A DNA stretch of 64,000 nt from assembly GCF_000427685.1 (NCBI RefSeq), contig NZ_KE386573.1, forward strand, positions 1,658,938 to 1,722,937. Direction: 5' to 3'. Positions 24,646 to 34,111 of this stretch are shown here, in pieces; position 1 is the stretch's first letter, and every line of letters begins with the position of its first letter. Position numbers and translations under genes: made by a program. Under the pieces are notes generated by a model. The model searched no databases. It was given only the letters and a program-made list of their open reading frames with translations, and was not told the origin of the DNA. This DNA is from Haloplanus natans DSM 17983. Lineage in GTDB: Archaea; Halobacteriota; Halobacteria; Halobacteriales; Haloferacaceae.

Positions 24646-25797
24646 ATGCCCTCCCGCTGGTACGCCTTCGCCGCCCTCTCGGACGCCCGTGACGCGACCG
24701 AAGAGCTCCTCCGACCCATCGACCGCGGCCGGTGGCTTCGACTCGCCCTGATCGCCCTCTTCGTCGGCGTCGGCGGCGGCGTCCCGACCGGCGGGAGCAA
24801 TGTCAACGTCCCGTCGGGCGGTGGTGGGGGCGGCGTCCCGTCGGACGTTCCCGCCCCGTCGATACCGGAGGTCGGCACGGCCGTCACGATCGTGGCCGGG
24901 ATCGTCCTCCTGATCCTCCTGTTGGCGCTCGTCTGGAGCCTCGTCGGCGCCATCATGGAGTTCGTCCTGATCGTCGGCCTCCGCGACCGCGAGGTGTCGA
25001 TCCGCGACCCGTTCGGCGCGAACGTCCGACCCGGCTTCCGGCTGTTCGGGTTCCGACTCGTCGTCGGTCTGGTGAGTCTGCTGGTGATCGGCCTGCCGCT
25101 TCTCGCGGTGTTCGGGTTCGGCATCGGCGTCTCGCCCGCCTTCCTCGTCCTCCTCGTCCCGCTGGTGATCGTGTTCGGCGTCGTCGCCCTCGTCGGGAGC
25201 GTCGTCCTCGGCCTGACGACGGACTTCGTGGTGCCGACGATGCTGGCCGAGGGCGTGGGCGTCCTCGACGGCTGGCGGCGCCTCTGGCCGACGCTCCGTG
25301 CCGAGTGGAAGCAGGTCGGACTCTACGTCGTCGCGAAGTTCGTCCTCGGTATCGCGGTGGGCCTCGCCGTCTCGCTGGTCGTCCTGCTGGCGGCGCTGAT
25401 CGTCGCGATTCCGTTCGTCATCGTGGGCGCGCTCCTGTATTTCGCCGTCCACGCCGCCGGCGCCACCACCGTCGGACTGGTGATCGGCGGCGTCCTAGTC
25501 GCCCTGTTCGTTCTCGTGATGATCGTCGTCGGCCTGATCGTGCAGGTGCCGGCACTCACGTTCGTCCGCTACTACTCGCTGTCGGTGCTCGGTATGCTCG
25601 TGCCCGAACTCGATCTGGTCGGGGTCGACCGACCGGACGAGGGTGGTGACGGTGACGACACCGGATCGGAGGAGAACGGTGACGACGGAGACGACGGCGA
25701 CGACACCGGATCGGAGGAAAACGGAGACGACGCCGTCCGAACGGGTACTTACCGGCCCTCTTCCTGGAGGCGCTCGGTCGTCTCGATGAGCGGGTGA
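24646..25797 (+). CDS. Haloarchaeal multi-pass membrane protein with acidic repeat tail
   Basis: 383 residues. N-terminal MPSRWYAFAALSDARDATEE and LRPIDRGRWLRLALIALFVG start a series of about six hydrophobic helices, with a Gly/Ser-rich exposed loop (GGSNVNVPSGGGGGGVPSDV) after the first. It resembles haloarchaeal glycerophosphoryl-diester-phosphodiesterase-like membrane domains, but I cannot assign a function. The C-terminus has a tandem repeat of GDDTGSEENGDD, encoded by a direct DNA repeat at about 25655-25730. The last about 16 codons run into the opposing CBS gene (49-bp overlap). A likely cytoplasmic membrane protein. Confidence 0.75.
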   Translation: MPSRWYAFAALSDARDATEELLRPIDRGRWLRLALIALFVGVGGGVPTGGSNVNVPSGGGGGGVPSDVPAPSIPEVGTAVTIVAGIVLLILLLALVWSLVGAIMEFVLIVGLRDREVSIRDPFGANVRPGFRLFGFRLVVGLVSLLVIGLPLLAVFGFGIGVSPAFLVLLVPLVIVFGVVALVGSVVLGLTTDFVVPTMLAEGVGVLDGWRRLWPTLRAEWKQVGLYVVAKFVLGIAVGLAVSLVVLLAALIVAIPFVIVGALLYFAVHAAGATTVGLVIGGVLVALFVLVMIVVGLIVQVPALTFVRYYSLSVLGMLVPELDLVGVDRPDEGGDGDDTGSEENGDDGDDGDDTGSEENGDDAVRTGTYRPSSWRRSVVSMSG

Positions 25798-26549
25798 CGG
25801 GCGTAGTCGACGACTGAGATGTCGTCGATGGTTTCTAACCCCTCCTTCTCTGCGGTGCGTTGCATCCCGAGTTCGAGTTCCTCGGCGGCGTCGACGACGA
25901 TGACGTAGGCGTCCATCTCCTCGATATCGAGGCGGTTGGCGGCCATGACACGATGGTGGCCGTCGGCCAGGAGGAGCGTTCCCGCGTTGTCGATGACGAC
26001 CAGCGGTTCGGCCAGTCCGTGTTCGAGTTCGTAGCTCCGGCCCTGTAACTCGTCGGCGTACACCCGGGACTGGGTTGGCGTGAGCGCCGAGAGATCGACC
26101 TCCCGGCGCTCCTCCTCGACCTCGATTTCGTGGATCTCTTCGAGGGTGTGCATGAGTTTCCCCACCTTCTCGGGGGTCGCACGCTCGATCTGACTCCGGA
26201 TCACGTCGGTGTTCGAGATGATCCCGACGAGGTTGCCCGCGTCGTCGACGACGGGGAGTTTCTGGATGCCGGAACGGAGGATCACCCGCGCGGCGTCGTT
26301 GATCTTCATCTCGGGGTGGGCGACCACGAGGTCGGTGGCCATCACGGTGAACACCCGTGCGTTTTCGTCGGCGGCCAGCAGATCCCGAGCGCTGATGAAC
26401 CCCTCGACGTGCCGGCCGTCGGTCACCGGAAAGCCCGTGTGACCGTCGCTCTCGATAATACGACGTGACACCTCGGCGACGGTGTCGTCCGGCGACACCG
26501 TCGCCACGTCACGTGTCATGTAGTCTTCGACTGTCGCGTTCGCGGCCAT
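25749..26549 (-). CDS. CBS-domain protein with ParB-like C-terminal domain
   Basis: 266 residues. Two CBS repeats come first (VEDYMTRDVATVSPDDTVAE with GFPVTDGRHVEGFIS, then MKINDAARVILRSGIQKLPV with GNLVGIISNTDV), which sense adenosyl nucleotides. From about residue 165 a ParB/sulfiredoxin-like domain follows, with the core LLLADGHHRVMAANRL. Such fusions occur in haloarchaea; the ParB-like part may bind nucleotide or act as a kinase rather than a partition protein. It stands upstream of, and divergent to, nothing obvious, and could be monocistronic. Confidence 0.85.
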   Translation of the reverse strand: MAANATVEDYMTRDVATVSPDDTVAEVSRRIIESDGHTGFPVTDGRHVEGFISARDLLAADENARVFTVMATDLVVAHPEMKINDAARVILRSGIQKLPVVDDAGNLVGIISNTDVIRSQIERATPEKVGKLMHTLEEIHEIEVEEERREVDLSALTPTQSRVYADELQGRSYELEHGLAEPLVVIDNAGTLLLADGHHRVMAANRLDIEEMDAYVIVVDAAEELELGMQRTAEKEGLETIDDISVVDYARHPLIETTERLQEEGR

Positions 26550-26590
26550 TGACGGCCCGTACGACGCCGAGTCTCAAAAGGGTGGTCGTC

Positions 26591-28057
26591 CTACTCCTCG
26601 GCCAGTGGGAACTCGAACGCGATATCGGCCGCCGCGGGATCGCGCCGCGGCGCGCTCGGCGGGTCCGACAGCACCTCGAAAAGCCGCCCGGCGATCACGT
26701 CGTCGACGACGCTCGCCAGCGACTCGGTCGACGCTTCCTCGACCGACCCGAGGATGCCGAGCGGGATCTGTGCGCCCGCCATGTCGGCGTGACCGCCGGC
26801 GCTCCCGATGGAGCCGAGGGCGTCCCGCAACACCTCGCCGAGGTCCACGTCGGTGCCGCGCGCCCGGCCGGACACGTATATGGTCCCGTCCCTGAATCCG
26901 TGAACGACGGCGATACGGACCCCCTCCATATCGAGGAGTTTATCGGCCGCCTGGGCGAGGGCATCGCGGTCACGAATCCGGCCGACCCCGGTCGTGAGCA
27001 CGTCGCCCCGTAGCCGGCGGTTGCGGATCGCCGCCGAGAGCGTCGCGAGCACATCCGGGCTCATGCTCGGCTCCTCGACGCGGTCGAGCACCGACTCGTC
27101 GACGTGTGGCAGGAGGAACGCGGCCGCCTCGAAGTCCGAATCGACCGCCTCGCGGGTGAAGTCCCGCGTGTCGATCCGGATGCCGTACAGGAGCGCAGTC
27201 GCGATGGTTCGGTCGGGCGTCACGCCGAGTCGATCCAGATACTCCGCGAGGAGCGTGCTGGTCGCACCCACGTCGCTTCGCAGGTCGACGTACCGTGCTT
27301 CGACGGGCGCCCGTGGCGGGTGGTGATCGATCACCACGTCCACCTCGGTCTCCGGATCGAGGCCGTCGTTCACGCCCGGCCGCGAGTGGTCGACGAGGGC
27401 GACGCCAGCGTACTCGTCGATTTCGTCGGGCGTCTCGAAGTTCCGAAGATCGATGTCGAGCAGGTTCACCAGTGCCCGGTTCTCCTGGTGTGAGATATCG
27501 CCGAAATAACAGGCGTCGGCGTCGATGCCGGCCGTCTCCACGACGCTCGCGAGCGCGAGCGCCGACGCGATGGCGTCGGGGTCGGGGTTGTCGTGCATCA
27601 CGACCGCGAGCCGACCGTCGATGTCGCGGACGACGCTCAACAGCCGGCGGACGCGATCGGCCCCCTCGCCGGTCACCGCATCGAGAAACGTCTCGGCGAC
27701 GAGCCCCCGCGAGTCGACGATCCGATCGGCCACGTCGGCGAGCGGGGCGGTCACGTCGGCCCCGCCCCCCCCGCCACAGGCGACGATCAGGGCGTCGGGA
27801 AACGTCTCGCGGGCCTGTCGCGCGGCGGCGAGATTGTGGTCGGCGTCCTCACCGAGCACCAGAACGATGTCGGTCGCGTCGGGGTACGTCGCCGGATCCG
27901 CCGGATCGCCCCGAACGACGCCGTCGGCGATGCCGTCGAGCGTTTCGACCCGAGCCTCGTCCGGAACGACGACTCTGAGTTCGCCGCCCCACGTCGAGAC
28001 GACGCCGACGACGGTCTCACCGGTGCGGCCACACCCGAGAACGAGCCGCCTCACCAT
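26591..28057 (-). CDS. DHH/DHHA1 phosphoesterase with TrkA-N-like N-terminus
   Basis: 488-residue protein. An N-terminal Rossmann domain (RLVLGCGRTGETVVGVV) of TrkA-N/KTN type is followed by a DHH phosphoesterase domain with VVMHDNPDPDAIASALAL and VVIDHHPPRAPVEA (DHH motif), LVDHSRPG, and a DHHA1 domain near the end with GSAGGHADMAGAQIP. This set is typical of archaeal nanoRNase or RecJ-like enzymes that use Mn2+. The N-terminal part may bind NAD or c-di-AMP-like ligand. Copy 3 of the palindromic element begins 25 bp upstream of the start. Confidence 0.9.
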   Translation of the reverse strand: MVRRLVLGCGRTGETVVGVVSTWGGELRVVVPDEARVETLDGIADGVVRGDPADPATYPDATDIVLVLGEDADHNLAAARQARETFPDALIVACGGGGGADVTAPLADVADRIVDSRGLVAETFLDAVTGEGADRVRRLLSVVRDIDGRLAVVMHDNPDPDAIASALALASVVETAGIDADACYFGDISHQENRALVNLLDIDLRNFETPDEIDEYAGVALVDHSRPGVNDGLDPETEVDVVIDHHPPRAPVEARYVDLRSDVGATSTLLAEYLDRLGVTPDRTIATALLYGIRIDTRDFTREAVDSDFEAAAFLLPHVDESVLDRVEEPSMSPDVLATLSAAIRNRRLRGDVLTTGVGRIRDRDALAQAADKLLDMEGVRIAVVHGFRDGTIYVSGRARGTDVDLGEVLRDALGSIGSAGGHADMAGAQIPLGILGSVEEASTESLASVVDDVIAGRLFEVLSDPPSAPRRDPAAADIAFEFPLAEE

Positions 28058-28081
28058 ATCCGACCGTTACGCCCGCCACTC

Positions 28082-28163
28082 ATAGTGTTTATTGTACCTG
28101 TCTGCCGGTGGTTCGCCAAGACGGTCCAGCGAACCATCGGTACTGACTTACAGGGGTCAGTAT
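28082..28163. repeat. 82-bp palindromic intergenic element, copy 3
   Basis: Starts ATAGTGTTTATTGTACCTG, core GCCGGTGGTTCGCC, right arm GGCGAACC-like then GACTTACAGGGGTCAGTAT. The right end is more decayed than in copies 1 and 4. It lies in the divergent gap between the DHH gene and the small gene at 28228, with the same 82-bp span and the same orientation as copy 4. Confidence 0.82.
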
Positions 28164-28227
28164 CAAAACTCTACCGTCACGAGCCGGCGATGGAGTTATC
28201 AAATTGTGTTGCGTGTTATCGTATGCC

Positions 28228-28623
28228 ATGAGTGATAACCGTGATCTGATCGGCCCGTCCCTCGAGGAGCAGCTAGTGAGCGCCTGTCGGACTGCCGTCG
28301 GGGACAGTTTGCGGAGCATCACGTATTTTACGCCCGATGCGTACGAGCAGGTGTATCTCCGATCGGATCTGGAGGCCGACGCCGACCTGGCGGCGTCGGT
28401 CGAACACGAGGCGGCCGGATTTCGCACCCAGGTGGCCTACGCGGACAGCGAACTCGGCAACTACCAGTATACGCTCCGGGTGTTCGAGAACGGCTTCGTC
28501 ACGCGCGTCATCGACGGCGAACGCGGCGTGTTCGTGACGACGGACGGGATCACCGTCCTCAGATCGAAGGAAGTGACGGAGGCGATTCGGTCGACGCTAC
28601 GAGCGGGGGCGACGGCCGACTGA
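28228..28623 (+). CDS. Small soluble haloarchaeal protein between two palindromic elements
   Basis: 131-residue protein with alpha-beta composition: SLEEQLVSACRTAVGDSLRS (helix), ITYFTPDAYEQVYLR, LGNYQYTLRVFENGFVTRVI and GVFVTTDGITVLR (strands), and a C-terminal helix. It looks like a roadblock- or profilin-type sensor fold but I do not recognise it. AT-rich TTATCAAATT lies 23-32 nt upstream, supporting the start MSDNRD. The gene is bounded by copy 3 (65 bp upstream) and copy 4, whose first base is the last base of the stop codon. Confidence 0.75.
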   Translation: MSDNRDLIGPSLEEQLVSACRTAVGDSLRSITYFTPDAYEQVYLRSDLEADADLAASVEHEAAGFRTQVAYADSELGNYQYTLRVFENGFVTRVIDGERGVFVTTDGITVLRSKEVTEAIRSTLRAGATAD

Positions 28624-28704
28624 TAGTGTGTATTGTAACTGGTTACCGGTGGGTCGCCAGGATAGTCCGGCGACCCACCGGTAATGACTTACGACAAACA
28701 CTAT
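28623..28704. repeat. 82-bp palindromic intergenic element, copy 4
   Basis: The cleanest copy: ATAGTGTGTATTGTAACTGG, TTACCGGTGGGTCGCC, short loop, GGCGACCCACCGGTAATGAC and ACGACAAACACTAT. The arms pair over most of their length. It lies 53 bp from the nuoN stop, in the convergent gap. Confidence 0.92.
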
Positions 28705-28757
28705 GACACCTGCCACCGGAGTGTGACGACCTTCCGAAAGTCGACTCGACGGCGTAA

Positions 28758-30263
28758 TCAGGCGAACAGCGCCGTCGCCGCGCTCTGGGCCGTCTCGACG
28801 ACGGGCCCGAACGCCGGCAGGAGGACGAGCGTTCCGACGGCGGCGACCAGCACCGCGACGTAGATGCCGAGGGGCGTCGCGCCGAGGTCGAAGGAGCCGG
28901 ACGGGTCCTCGATCCACATGGCTTTCACCACTCTGGAGTAGTAGAACAGCGACAGCGCGCTGTTGATGGCGCCGACGGCGGCGAGCCACCAGAAGCCGCC
29001 CTGGATCGCCTCGTAGAACAGGGCGTACTTCGAGAGGAAACCGCCGAAGGGCGGCAGACCGGCCAGCGAGAACATGAAGACGGTCATCGCGAGACAGGCG
29101 ACCGGCGCCTGTCTCGCGAGACCGTTGTAGTCCTCGAAGGTGCGGCCGATACCCCAGTGTTCGACCATGGCGATGAACAGGAACGCGCCCGTGTTCATGA
29201 AGCCGTAGACGAGGAGGTGGGCCATGCTCGCGCCCATCACGGCGCCGTTGGGGCCGCCGCCCGAGAGCGCCGCGAGGCCGATCAGCGCGTAGCCCGCGTG
29301 CCCCACCGAGGAGTACGCGAGCATCCGCTTGACGTTCTCCTGGGTCGCCGCCGCGAAGTTGCCGAGCGTCATCGTGACGACGGCGAGGACCGCAAAGAGC
29401 AGCGGCCAGTCGACGCCCATCGGAACGACCGAGTCGATGGGGAAGGCAACGGCGAACACGCGGAAGGCAACGGCGAAGCCGGCCGCCTTCGACGCCGACG
29501 AGAGGAAGGCGCTGATCGGGGCGGGGGCGCCCTCGTACGCCTCCGGCGCCCAGAAGTGGAAGGGCACAGACGCCGTCTTGAACGCGAAGCCGCCGGCGAT
29601 CATCACGATGCCGATGCCCGCGACGCCCACGAGGTCACCCGCCGAGCCGATAGCCGCCGCCACGTCAGTCAACAGGAGCGAACCGGTGACGGCGTACACC
29701 AGCGAGATACCGAACGCGAACACCGCCGAGGAGACGGCGCCGATGAGGAAGTACTTCAGTCCCGCCTCGACGCTCCCGCGGTTCTTCTTGAGGAAGGCCA
29801 CGAGCGCGTACGAGGGGAGCGAAGCGAGTTCGAGGCTGACGAAGACCGTCGCCAGCGACCCCGACGAGCCCATGAGGCTCATCCCCGTCGCGGCCAGCAT
29901 CACCAGGGAGTAGAACTCCGCCTGGTACGTGCGGTCGCGCAGGTAGTCGAAACTCGCGAGCGACACCATCGCGGCGACGCTGGCGAAGATGACGGTGAAA
30001 AACAGGCTCATCCCGTCGACGACGATGGAGCCACCGTAGAGTTCGATTGCGCCGCCCTCCTGGCCGGTGCCGGCGAGCAGGAACCAGCCGGCGACGCCGA
30101 GGGCCGCGACGCTCCCGAGCGCCGAGATGCCGGCGAGCGCCGTCGGCCGCGTCGAGTCCGGGTCGATACTGTCCACGATCAGGAGGACGAGCGCCGTCAG
30201 GCCGAGCAACAGCGTCGGCGCGACGGCCGTCCAGGTCGGCAGTTGGGTCTGAATCGGGATCAT
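28758..30263 (-). CDS. nuoN: NADH-quinone oxidoreductase-like subunit N
   Basis: 501-residue membrane subunit with about 14 helices, antiporter-like, part of the proton-pumping arm of complex I. Seen: family core VNLKRMLAYSS-like VKRMLAYSSVGHAGY, the lysine-containing helix KYFLIGAVSSAVFAFG, and LPPFGGFLSKYALFYEA near the C-terminus. It overlaps nuoM by 4 bp (ATGA). It is the last gene of the operon; the palindromic element copy 4 follows. Confidence 0.95.
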   Translation of the reverse strand: MIPIQTQLPTWTAVAPTLLLGLTALVLLIVDSIDPDSTRPTALAGISALGSVAALGVAGWFLLAGTGQEGGAIELYGGSIVVDGMSLFFTVIFASVAAMVSLASFDYLRDRTYQAEFYSLVMLAATGMSLMGSSGSLATVFVSLELASLPSYALVAFLKKNRGSVEAGLKYFLIGAVSSAVFAFGISLVYAVTGSLLLTDVAAAIGSAGDLVGVAGIGIVMIAGGFAFKTASVPFHFWAPEAYEGAPAPISAFLSSASKAAGFAVAFRVFAVAFPIDSVVPMGVDWPLLFAVLAVVTMTLGNFAAATQENVKRMLAYSSVGHAGYALIGLAALSGGGPNGAVMGASMAHLLVYGFMNTGAFLFIAMVEHWGIGRTFEDYNGLARQAPVACLAMTVFMFSLAGLPPFGGFLSKYALFYEAIQGGFWWLAAVGAINSALSLFYYSRVVKAMWIEDPSGSFDLGATPLGIYVAVLVAAVGTLVLLPAFGPVVETAQSAATALFA

Positions 30264-31792
30264 GAGAACTCACCTCCGAAATCGAGCAGCGGATTCACCG
30301 CGTCCTGGATCATCCCGAAAAAGAGGTCGGGAGCGACCCCGAGGACGATGATCGTCACGAGGAGAATCGCGAGGGGAACGGTCTCGTGGAGCGCGGCGGG
30401 CCCGACCTCGTAGTCCGTTTCGAGGCGGAACGACCCGAAGAGCGTCCGCTGCATCGCCAAGAGCAGGTAGCCGGCGACGATGACGATTCCGAACATCGCC
30501 GCGGCGGTAAAGAGGGGCATTCCGGCCGTGACCGTCGACTCGAAGGCGCCCTTGAAAATGAAGAACTCGCCCGCGAAGCCGGCCATCAGGGGTAGCCCCA
30601 TGTAGCCAAACGCGCCCGCGATCAGGATACCCGTCGTGACCGGCATCCGGTCGGCCATCCCGGACATGTCGCCCACCATCCGCGTGTGGGTCGTGTTGTA
30701 GATGACGCCGACCGACATGAACATCAGCCCCGAGATGAGGCCGTGGGCGATCATCTGGAAGGTTGCGCCCCCGACGCCGTAGGTCGTGTAGGCGATCAGC
30801 CCGAGGATGACGTAGCCCATCGACGACACCGACGAGTAGGCGACGATGCGCTTGAGATCCTGTTGAGCCAGCGCGAGCATTGCGCCGTAGATGACGCTGA
30901 TGACGGCGATCAGGGCAATCGGCACCGCGAAGGCGGTCGCCGTCTCCGGCAGCATCGTGAAGTTGAACCGCAGCAGGGCGTAGGTCCCCATCTTCAGGAG
31001 GACGCCCGCCAGCATCACCGACACCGGCGACGGCGCCTCGACGTGGGCGTCCGGCAGCCACGTGTGGAACGGGACGATGGGTACCTTCACCGCGAAGCCG
31101 AGGAACATCGCCACGAAGGCGACGCTCCGGAGCGTCCCGGCGGGGATACCGTACAGCGAACCGAGTTCACCGGCCCGAAGCGCCTGCGCGATGGCCGGCA
31201 TATCGAGCGACGACACCGAGTCGCCGAGGCCGAAGACGAGGGCGATGAAGCCGATGAACATCGCCAGCGACGCGATGTTGGTGTAGACGAAGAACTTGAT
31301 CGCGGCGTACTTCCGTCGCGGGCCGCCCCAGACGCCGATGAGGAAGTACATCGGCAGGAGGACGGCCTCCCAGAAGACGAACCAGACGAAGAAGTCGAGC
31401 GCCGTGAAGACGCCGAGCAGGTTCGCCTCCATGAACAGCATCAGGCCGTAGAACTGGGACTGGCGGTCGTCGATTGGCGTCCACGCGCTCACGATTGCGA
31501 GCGTCGAGAGGATCGTCGTCAGCACGACCAGCGGCAGGGAAATGCCGTCGACGCCGACGTGCCAGCTGAGGGTGTAGCCACCGAGTTCCAGCCACGGCAC
31601 GATCGTCTCGAACGCGACCGACCCGCCCATGAGGGCGTTGCCCGTCGCGTCGAATCGACTCCACATGTAGAGGCTCCCGACCACGGGGAGCAGGCTCAGT
31701 GCCGCGGCGAGTCGGCCGGCCACCTCGTCGGGGGCCAGCATGACGACGAACGCGGCGATAAACGTGACGGCGATCAGTGCTTCGATGATCAT
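30260..31792 (-). CDS. nuoM: NADH-quinone oxidoreductase-like subunit M
   Basis: 510-residue antiporter-like proton-pumping subunit. Key segments: FWEAVLLPMYFLIGVWGG (conserved Glu), KFFVYTNIASLAMFIGF, PFHTWLPDAHVEAPSPVSVMLAG and LKRIVAYSSVSSMGYVILG. I start at the ATG at 31792, which overlaps the nuoL stop by 4 bp, rather than a GTG three codons upstream. It ends overlapping the nuoN start. Confidence 0.95.
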   Translation of the reverse strand: MIIEALIAVTFIAAFVVMLAPDEVAGRLAAALSLLPVVGSLYMWSRFDATGNALMGGSVAFETIVPWLELGGYTLSWHVGVDGISLPLVVLTTILSTLAIVSAWTPIDDRQSQFYGLMLFMEANLLGVFTALDFFVWFVFWEAVLLPMYFLIGVWGGPRRKYAAIKFFVYTNIASLAMFIGFIALVFGLGDSVSSLDMPAIAQALRAGELGSLYGIPAGTLRSVAFVAMFLGFAVKVPIVPFHTWLPDAHVEAPSPVSVMLAGVLLKMGTYALLRFNFTMLPETATAFAVPIALIAVISVIYGAMLALAQQDLKRIVAYSSVSSMGYVILGLIAYTTYGVGGATFQMIAHGLISGLMFMSVGVIYNTTHTRMVGDMSGMADRMPVTTGILIAGAFGYMGLPLMAGFAGEFFIFKGAFESTVTAGMPLFTAAAMFGIVIVAGYLLLAMQRTLFGSFRLETDYEVGPAALHETVPLAILLVTIIVLGVAPDLFFGMIQDAVNPLLDFGGEFS

Positions 31793-33807
31793 ACGAACCA
31801 CCCTCCCATCAGTCCGAAGACGACGAGCAACGCCACCAGCCCGAGGGTGAGGAGCGCGGCGTAGTTGGTCACGACGCCGGTCTGAACGCGTCGAATCCGG
31901 CTTCCGGCGACCAGGCTCACCGAGGAGACGCCGTTGACGACGCCGTCGACGACACCCTGGTCGAACTTATCCGCCAGCCGAGCCAGCGGCAGGACGACCG
32001 ATTCGGCGATCCAGACCTGATACTCGTCCTGGTAGTAGTTGTTGTACCACAGCGTCTTGACCGCGCCGAGCTTCTCGGTGTGCTCGGTCGGGTCGTCGAC
32101 GTTGTAGAGGACGTGTGCCGCGCCGGCGCCCGCGAGGGCGAGGGCGAGCGACACCGCGCCCGCGACGTAGGACGCCACGTCGGCCGCCGAATAGCCGGCG
32201 TAGTCGTGGAGCAGTTCACCGTAATGCTCGCTCGTGAGCGCCGACAACTCGCCGTGGGCGAGCCAGTCGTGCAGGTACTCCAGATGGATTCCGGTCAGCT
32301 CCTGAACCGGCACCATGTTGACGAAGCCGACGGTGGCGGCGAGGATTCCGAGCACCACCAGCGGCCCCTTCACGTTCCAGCGCACCCCGTGTGGGTCCCG
32401 AGCGATGTCGGTCCGCGGTTCGCCGTGGAACGTCAGGAACACCATCCGGAAGGTGTAGAAGCCGGTGAAGAAGACGGCCACCAGCCCCATCGCGTAGCCC
32501 GCAAGCAGGAGCGGCGAGCCGGCGAGGCCGTGGACGAGTGCCTCGTACAGCACCTCGTCTTTCGACCAGAAGCCGGCGAAGGGGACGATGCCCGCGAGCG
32601 CGAGCGACCCCGAGAGGAACGTGTAGTACGTGACGGGCATCCGCTCTTTCAGGCCACCCATGTTCCACATGTCCTCGTCGTGGTGCATGGCGATGATGAC
32701 CGCGCCGGCGCCGAGAAACAGGAGCGCCTTGAAGAAGGCGTGGGTCAGCAGGTGGAAGGTCGCGGCGACGTAGCCGCCGGCGCCGAGCCCCAGCATCATG
32801 TAACCGTACTGCGAGATGGTGGAGTAAGCGAGCACCTGCTTGATCTCCCGCTTGACGACGCCCATCGTCGCGGCGACGAGGGCGGTGAATCCGCCGACGA
32901 GGGCGATGATGCCCAGCGCAGTCGGCGAGAGCGCGTAGAAGCCGTACATCCGCGCGACCAGGTAGACGCCGGCCGCTACCATCGTCGCGGCGTGGATGAG
33001 CGCGGAGACGGGCGTCGGACCCTCCATGGCGTCGGGGAGCCACGTATGCAGCGGGAACTGCGCGGACTTCCCGATGACGCCGCCGAGGATCAGGAGGCCG
33101 ACGATGGTGAACCACGTCTCGGGCGCGAAGCCGAAGGTGGTCACCTCGGCCGCGCCGGCCAACGCCTCCTCGGCGAGGACGGGGAACGACCCCTCGCCCG
33201 CGAACTTCGCGGTGCCGAAAGTGGCGAAGACGGCGACGACGCCGACGAGGAAGAAGTAGTCCCCGAACCGGGTGACGAGAAAGGCCTTCTTCGCGGCGCT
33301 CGGCGGCCCCTCCTGCCGGAACCAGAAGCCGATCAGGAGATACGAACAGAGGCCGACGAGTTCGAAGAACATGAACGCCATCAGCAGGTTGTCGGCGACG
33401 ACGAACCCGAGCATGGAGGCGGTGAAGAGCCCGAGGCCGGCGTAGTAGCGCGGCAGACCCGTCTCGCCCTCGTCGTTCATGTAGCCGAGGCTGAACACGT
33501 GGACCAGAAGCGAGACCAGCGAGACGATGAGCAACATCATCGCCGCCAGCGGATCGAGCAGGAGGCCGAAGGTGAGCGACACCGTCTCCTCGCTCGCGCC
33601 CGCGGCCCACGTATAGAGCGTCTCGTTGTAGGCGTTCCCGTTGCTGACGGTCAGGAAGACCCAGGCCGACAGGAGCAGGGAGCCGGCGGTGGCGGCGATA
33701 CCGCCGAACGCGCCGCCCTTGGGGAGGTATTTCCCGCCGCCGAGCGAGACGACAAAAGAGAGGAAGGGAAGCAAGACGATGGCAGGTGCGTAATCGAACG
33801 CCGCCAT
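31789..33807 (-). CDS. nuoL: NADH-quinone oxidoreductase-like subunit L
   Basis: 672-residue largest antiporter-like subunit. It carries FPLHTWLPDAMEGPTPVSAL, VKREIKQVLAYSTISQYGYM, FKALLFLGAGAVI and GFWSKDEVLYEAL, followed by the long C-terminal region with the lateral helix found in NuoL. It is 1 bp from nuoK, and its stop overlaps nuoM by 4 bp. Confidence 0.96.
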   Translation of the reverse strand: MAAFDYAPAIVLLPFLSFVVSLGGGKYLPKGGAFGGIAATAGSLLLSAWVFLTVSNGNAYNETLYTWAAGASEETVSLTFGLLLDPLAAMMLLIVSLVSLLVHVFSLGYMNDEGETGLPRYYAGLGLFTASMLGFVVADNLLMAFMFFELVGLCSYLLIGFWFRQEGPPSAAKKAFLVTRFGDYFFLVGVVAVFATFGTAKFAGEGSFPVLAEEALAGAAEVTTFGFAPETWFTIVGLLILGGVIGKSAQFPLHTWLPDAMEGPTPVSALIHAATMVAAGVYLVARMYGFYALSPTALGIIALVGGFTALVAATMGVVKREIKQVLAYSTISQYGYMMLGLGAGGYVAATFHLLTHAFFKALLFLGAGAVIIAMHHDEDMWNMGGLKERMPVTYYTFLSGSLALAGIVPFAGFWSKDEVLYEALVHGLAGSPLLLAGYAMGLVAVFFTGFYTFRMVFLTFHGEPRTDIARDPHGVRWNVKGPLVVLGILAATVGFVNMVPVQELTGIHLEYLHDWLAHGELSALTSEHYGELLHDYAGYSAADVASYVAGAVSLALALAGAGAAHVLYNVDDPTEHTEKLGAVKTLWYNNYYQDEYQVWIAESVVLPLARLADKFDQGVVDGVVNGVSSVSLVAGSRIRRVQTGVVTNYAALLTLGLVALLVVFGLMGGWFV

Positions 33808-33808
33808 C

Positions 33809-34111
33809 TTACCACCTCATCTCCTTGGCTATCGTCACGTCCACGTCGCCGAAGTTGCGATACATCACGAGGATGATGCCGATGCCGACCGCGACCTCCG
33901 CGGCGGCCAGCGCCATGGTAAAGAGGCTGAACGTCTGGCCGGTGACGTTGCCCCAGTACGCCGAGAACGCCACGAGGTTGATGTTGGCCGCGTTCAGCAT
34001 AAGCTCGACCGACATCAGGAACAGGAGGGCGTTCTGCCGGGTCAGGATGCCGAACAGCCCGATGCAGAACACCGCCGCGGCGAGCAGGAGATACCACTGG
34101 ACCGGAACCAT
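33809..34111 (-). CDS. nuoK: NADH-quinone oxidoreductase-like subunit K
   Basis: 100-residue, three-helix membrane subunit. The conserved Glu residues of NuoK are in MSVELMLNAANINLVAF and FTMALAAAEVAVGIG, both needed for proton translocation in the family. The start overlaps the preceding nuoJ2 stop by one base. Confidence 0.95.
   Translation of the reverse strand: MVPVQWYLLLAAAVFCIGLFGILTRQNALLFLMSVELMLNAANINLVAFSAYWGNVTGQTFSLFTMALAAAEVAVGIGIILVMYRNFGDVDVTIAKEMRW

Noticed and set aside
31793..31801. GTG start for nuoM three codons upstream
   Set aside because: The ATG at 31792 gives the ATGA overlap used at other joints of the operon.
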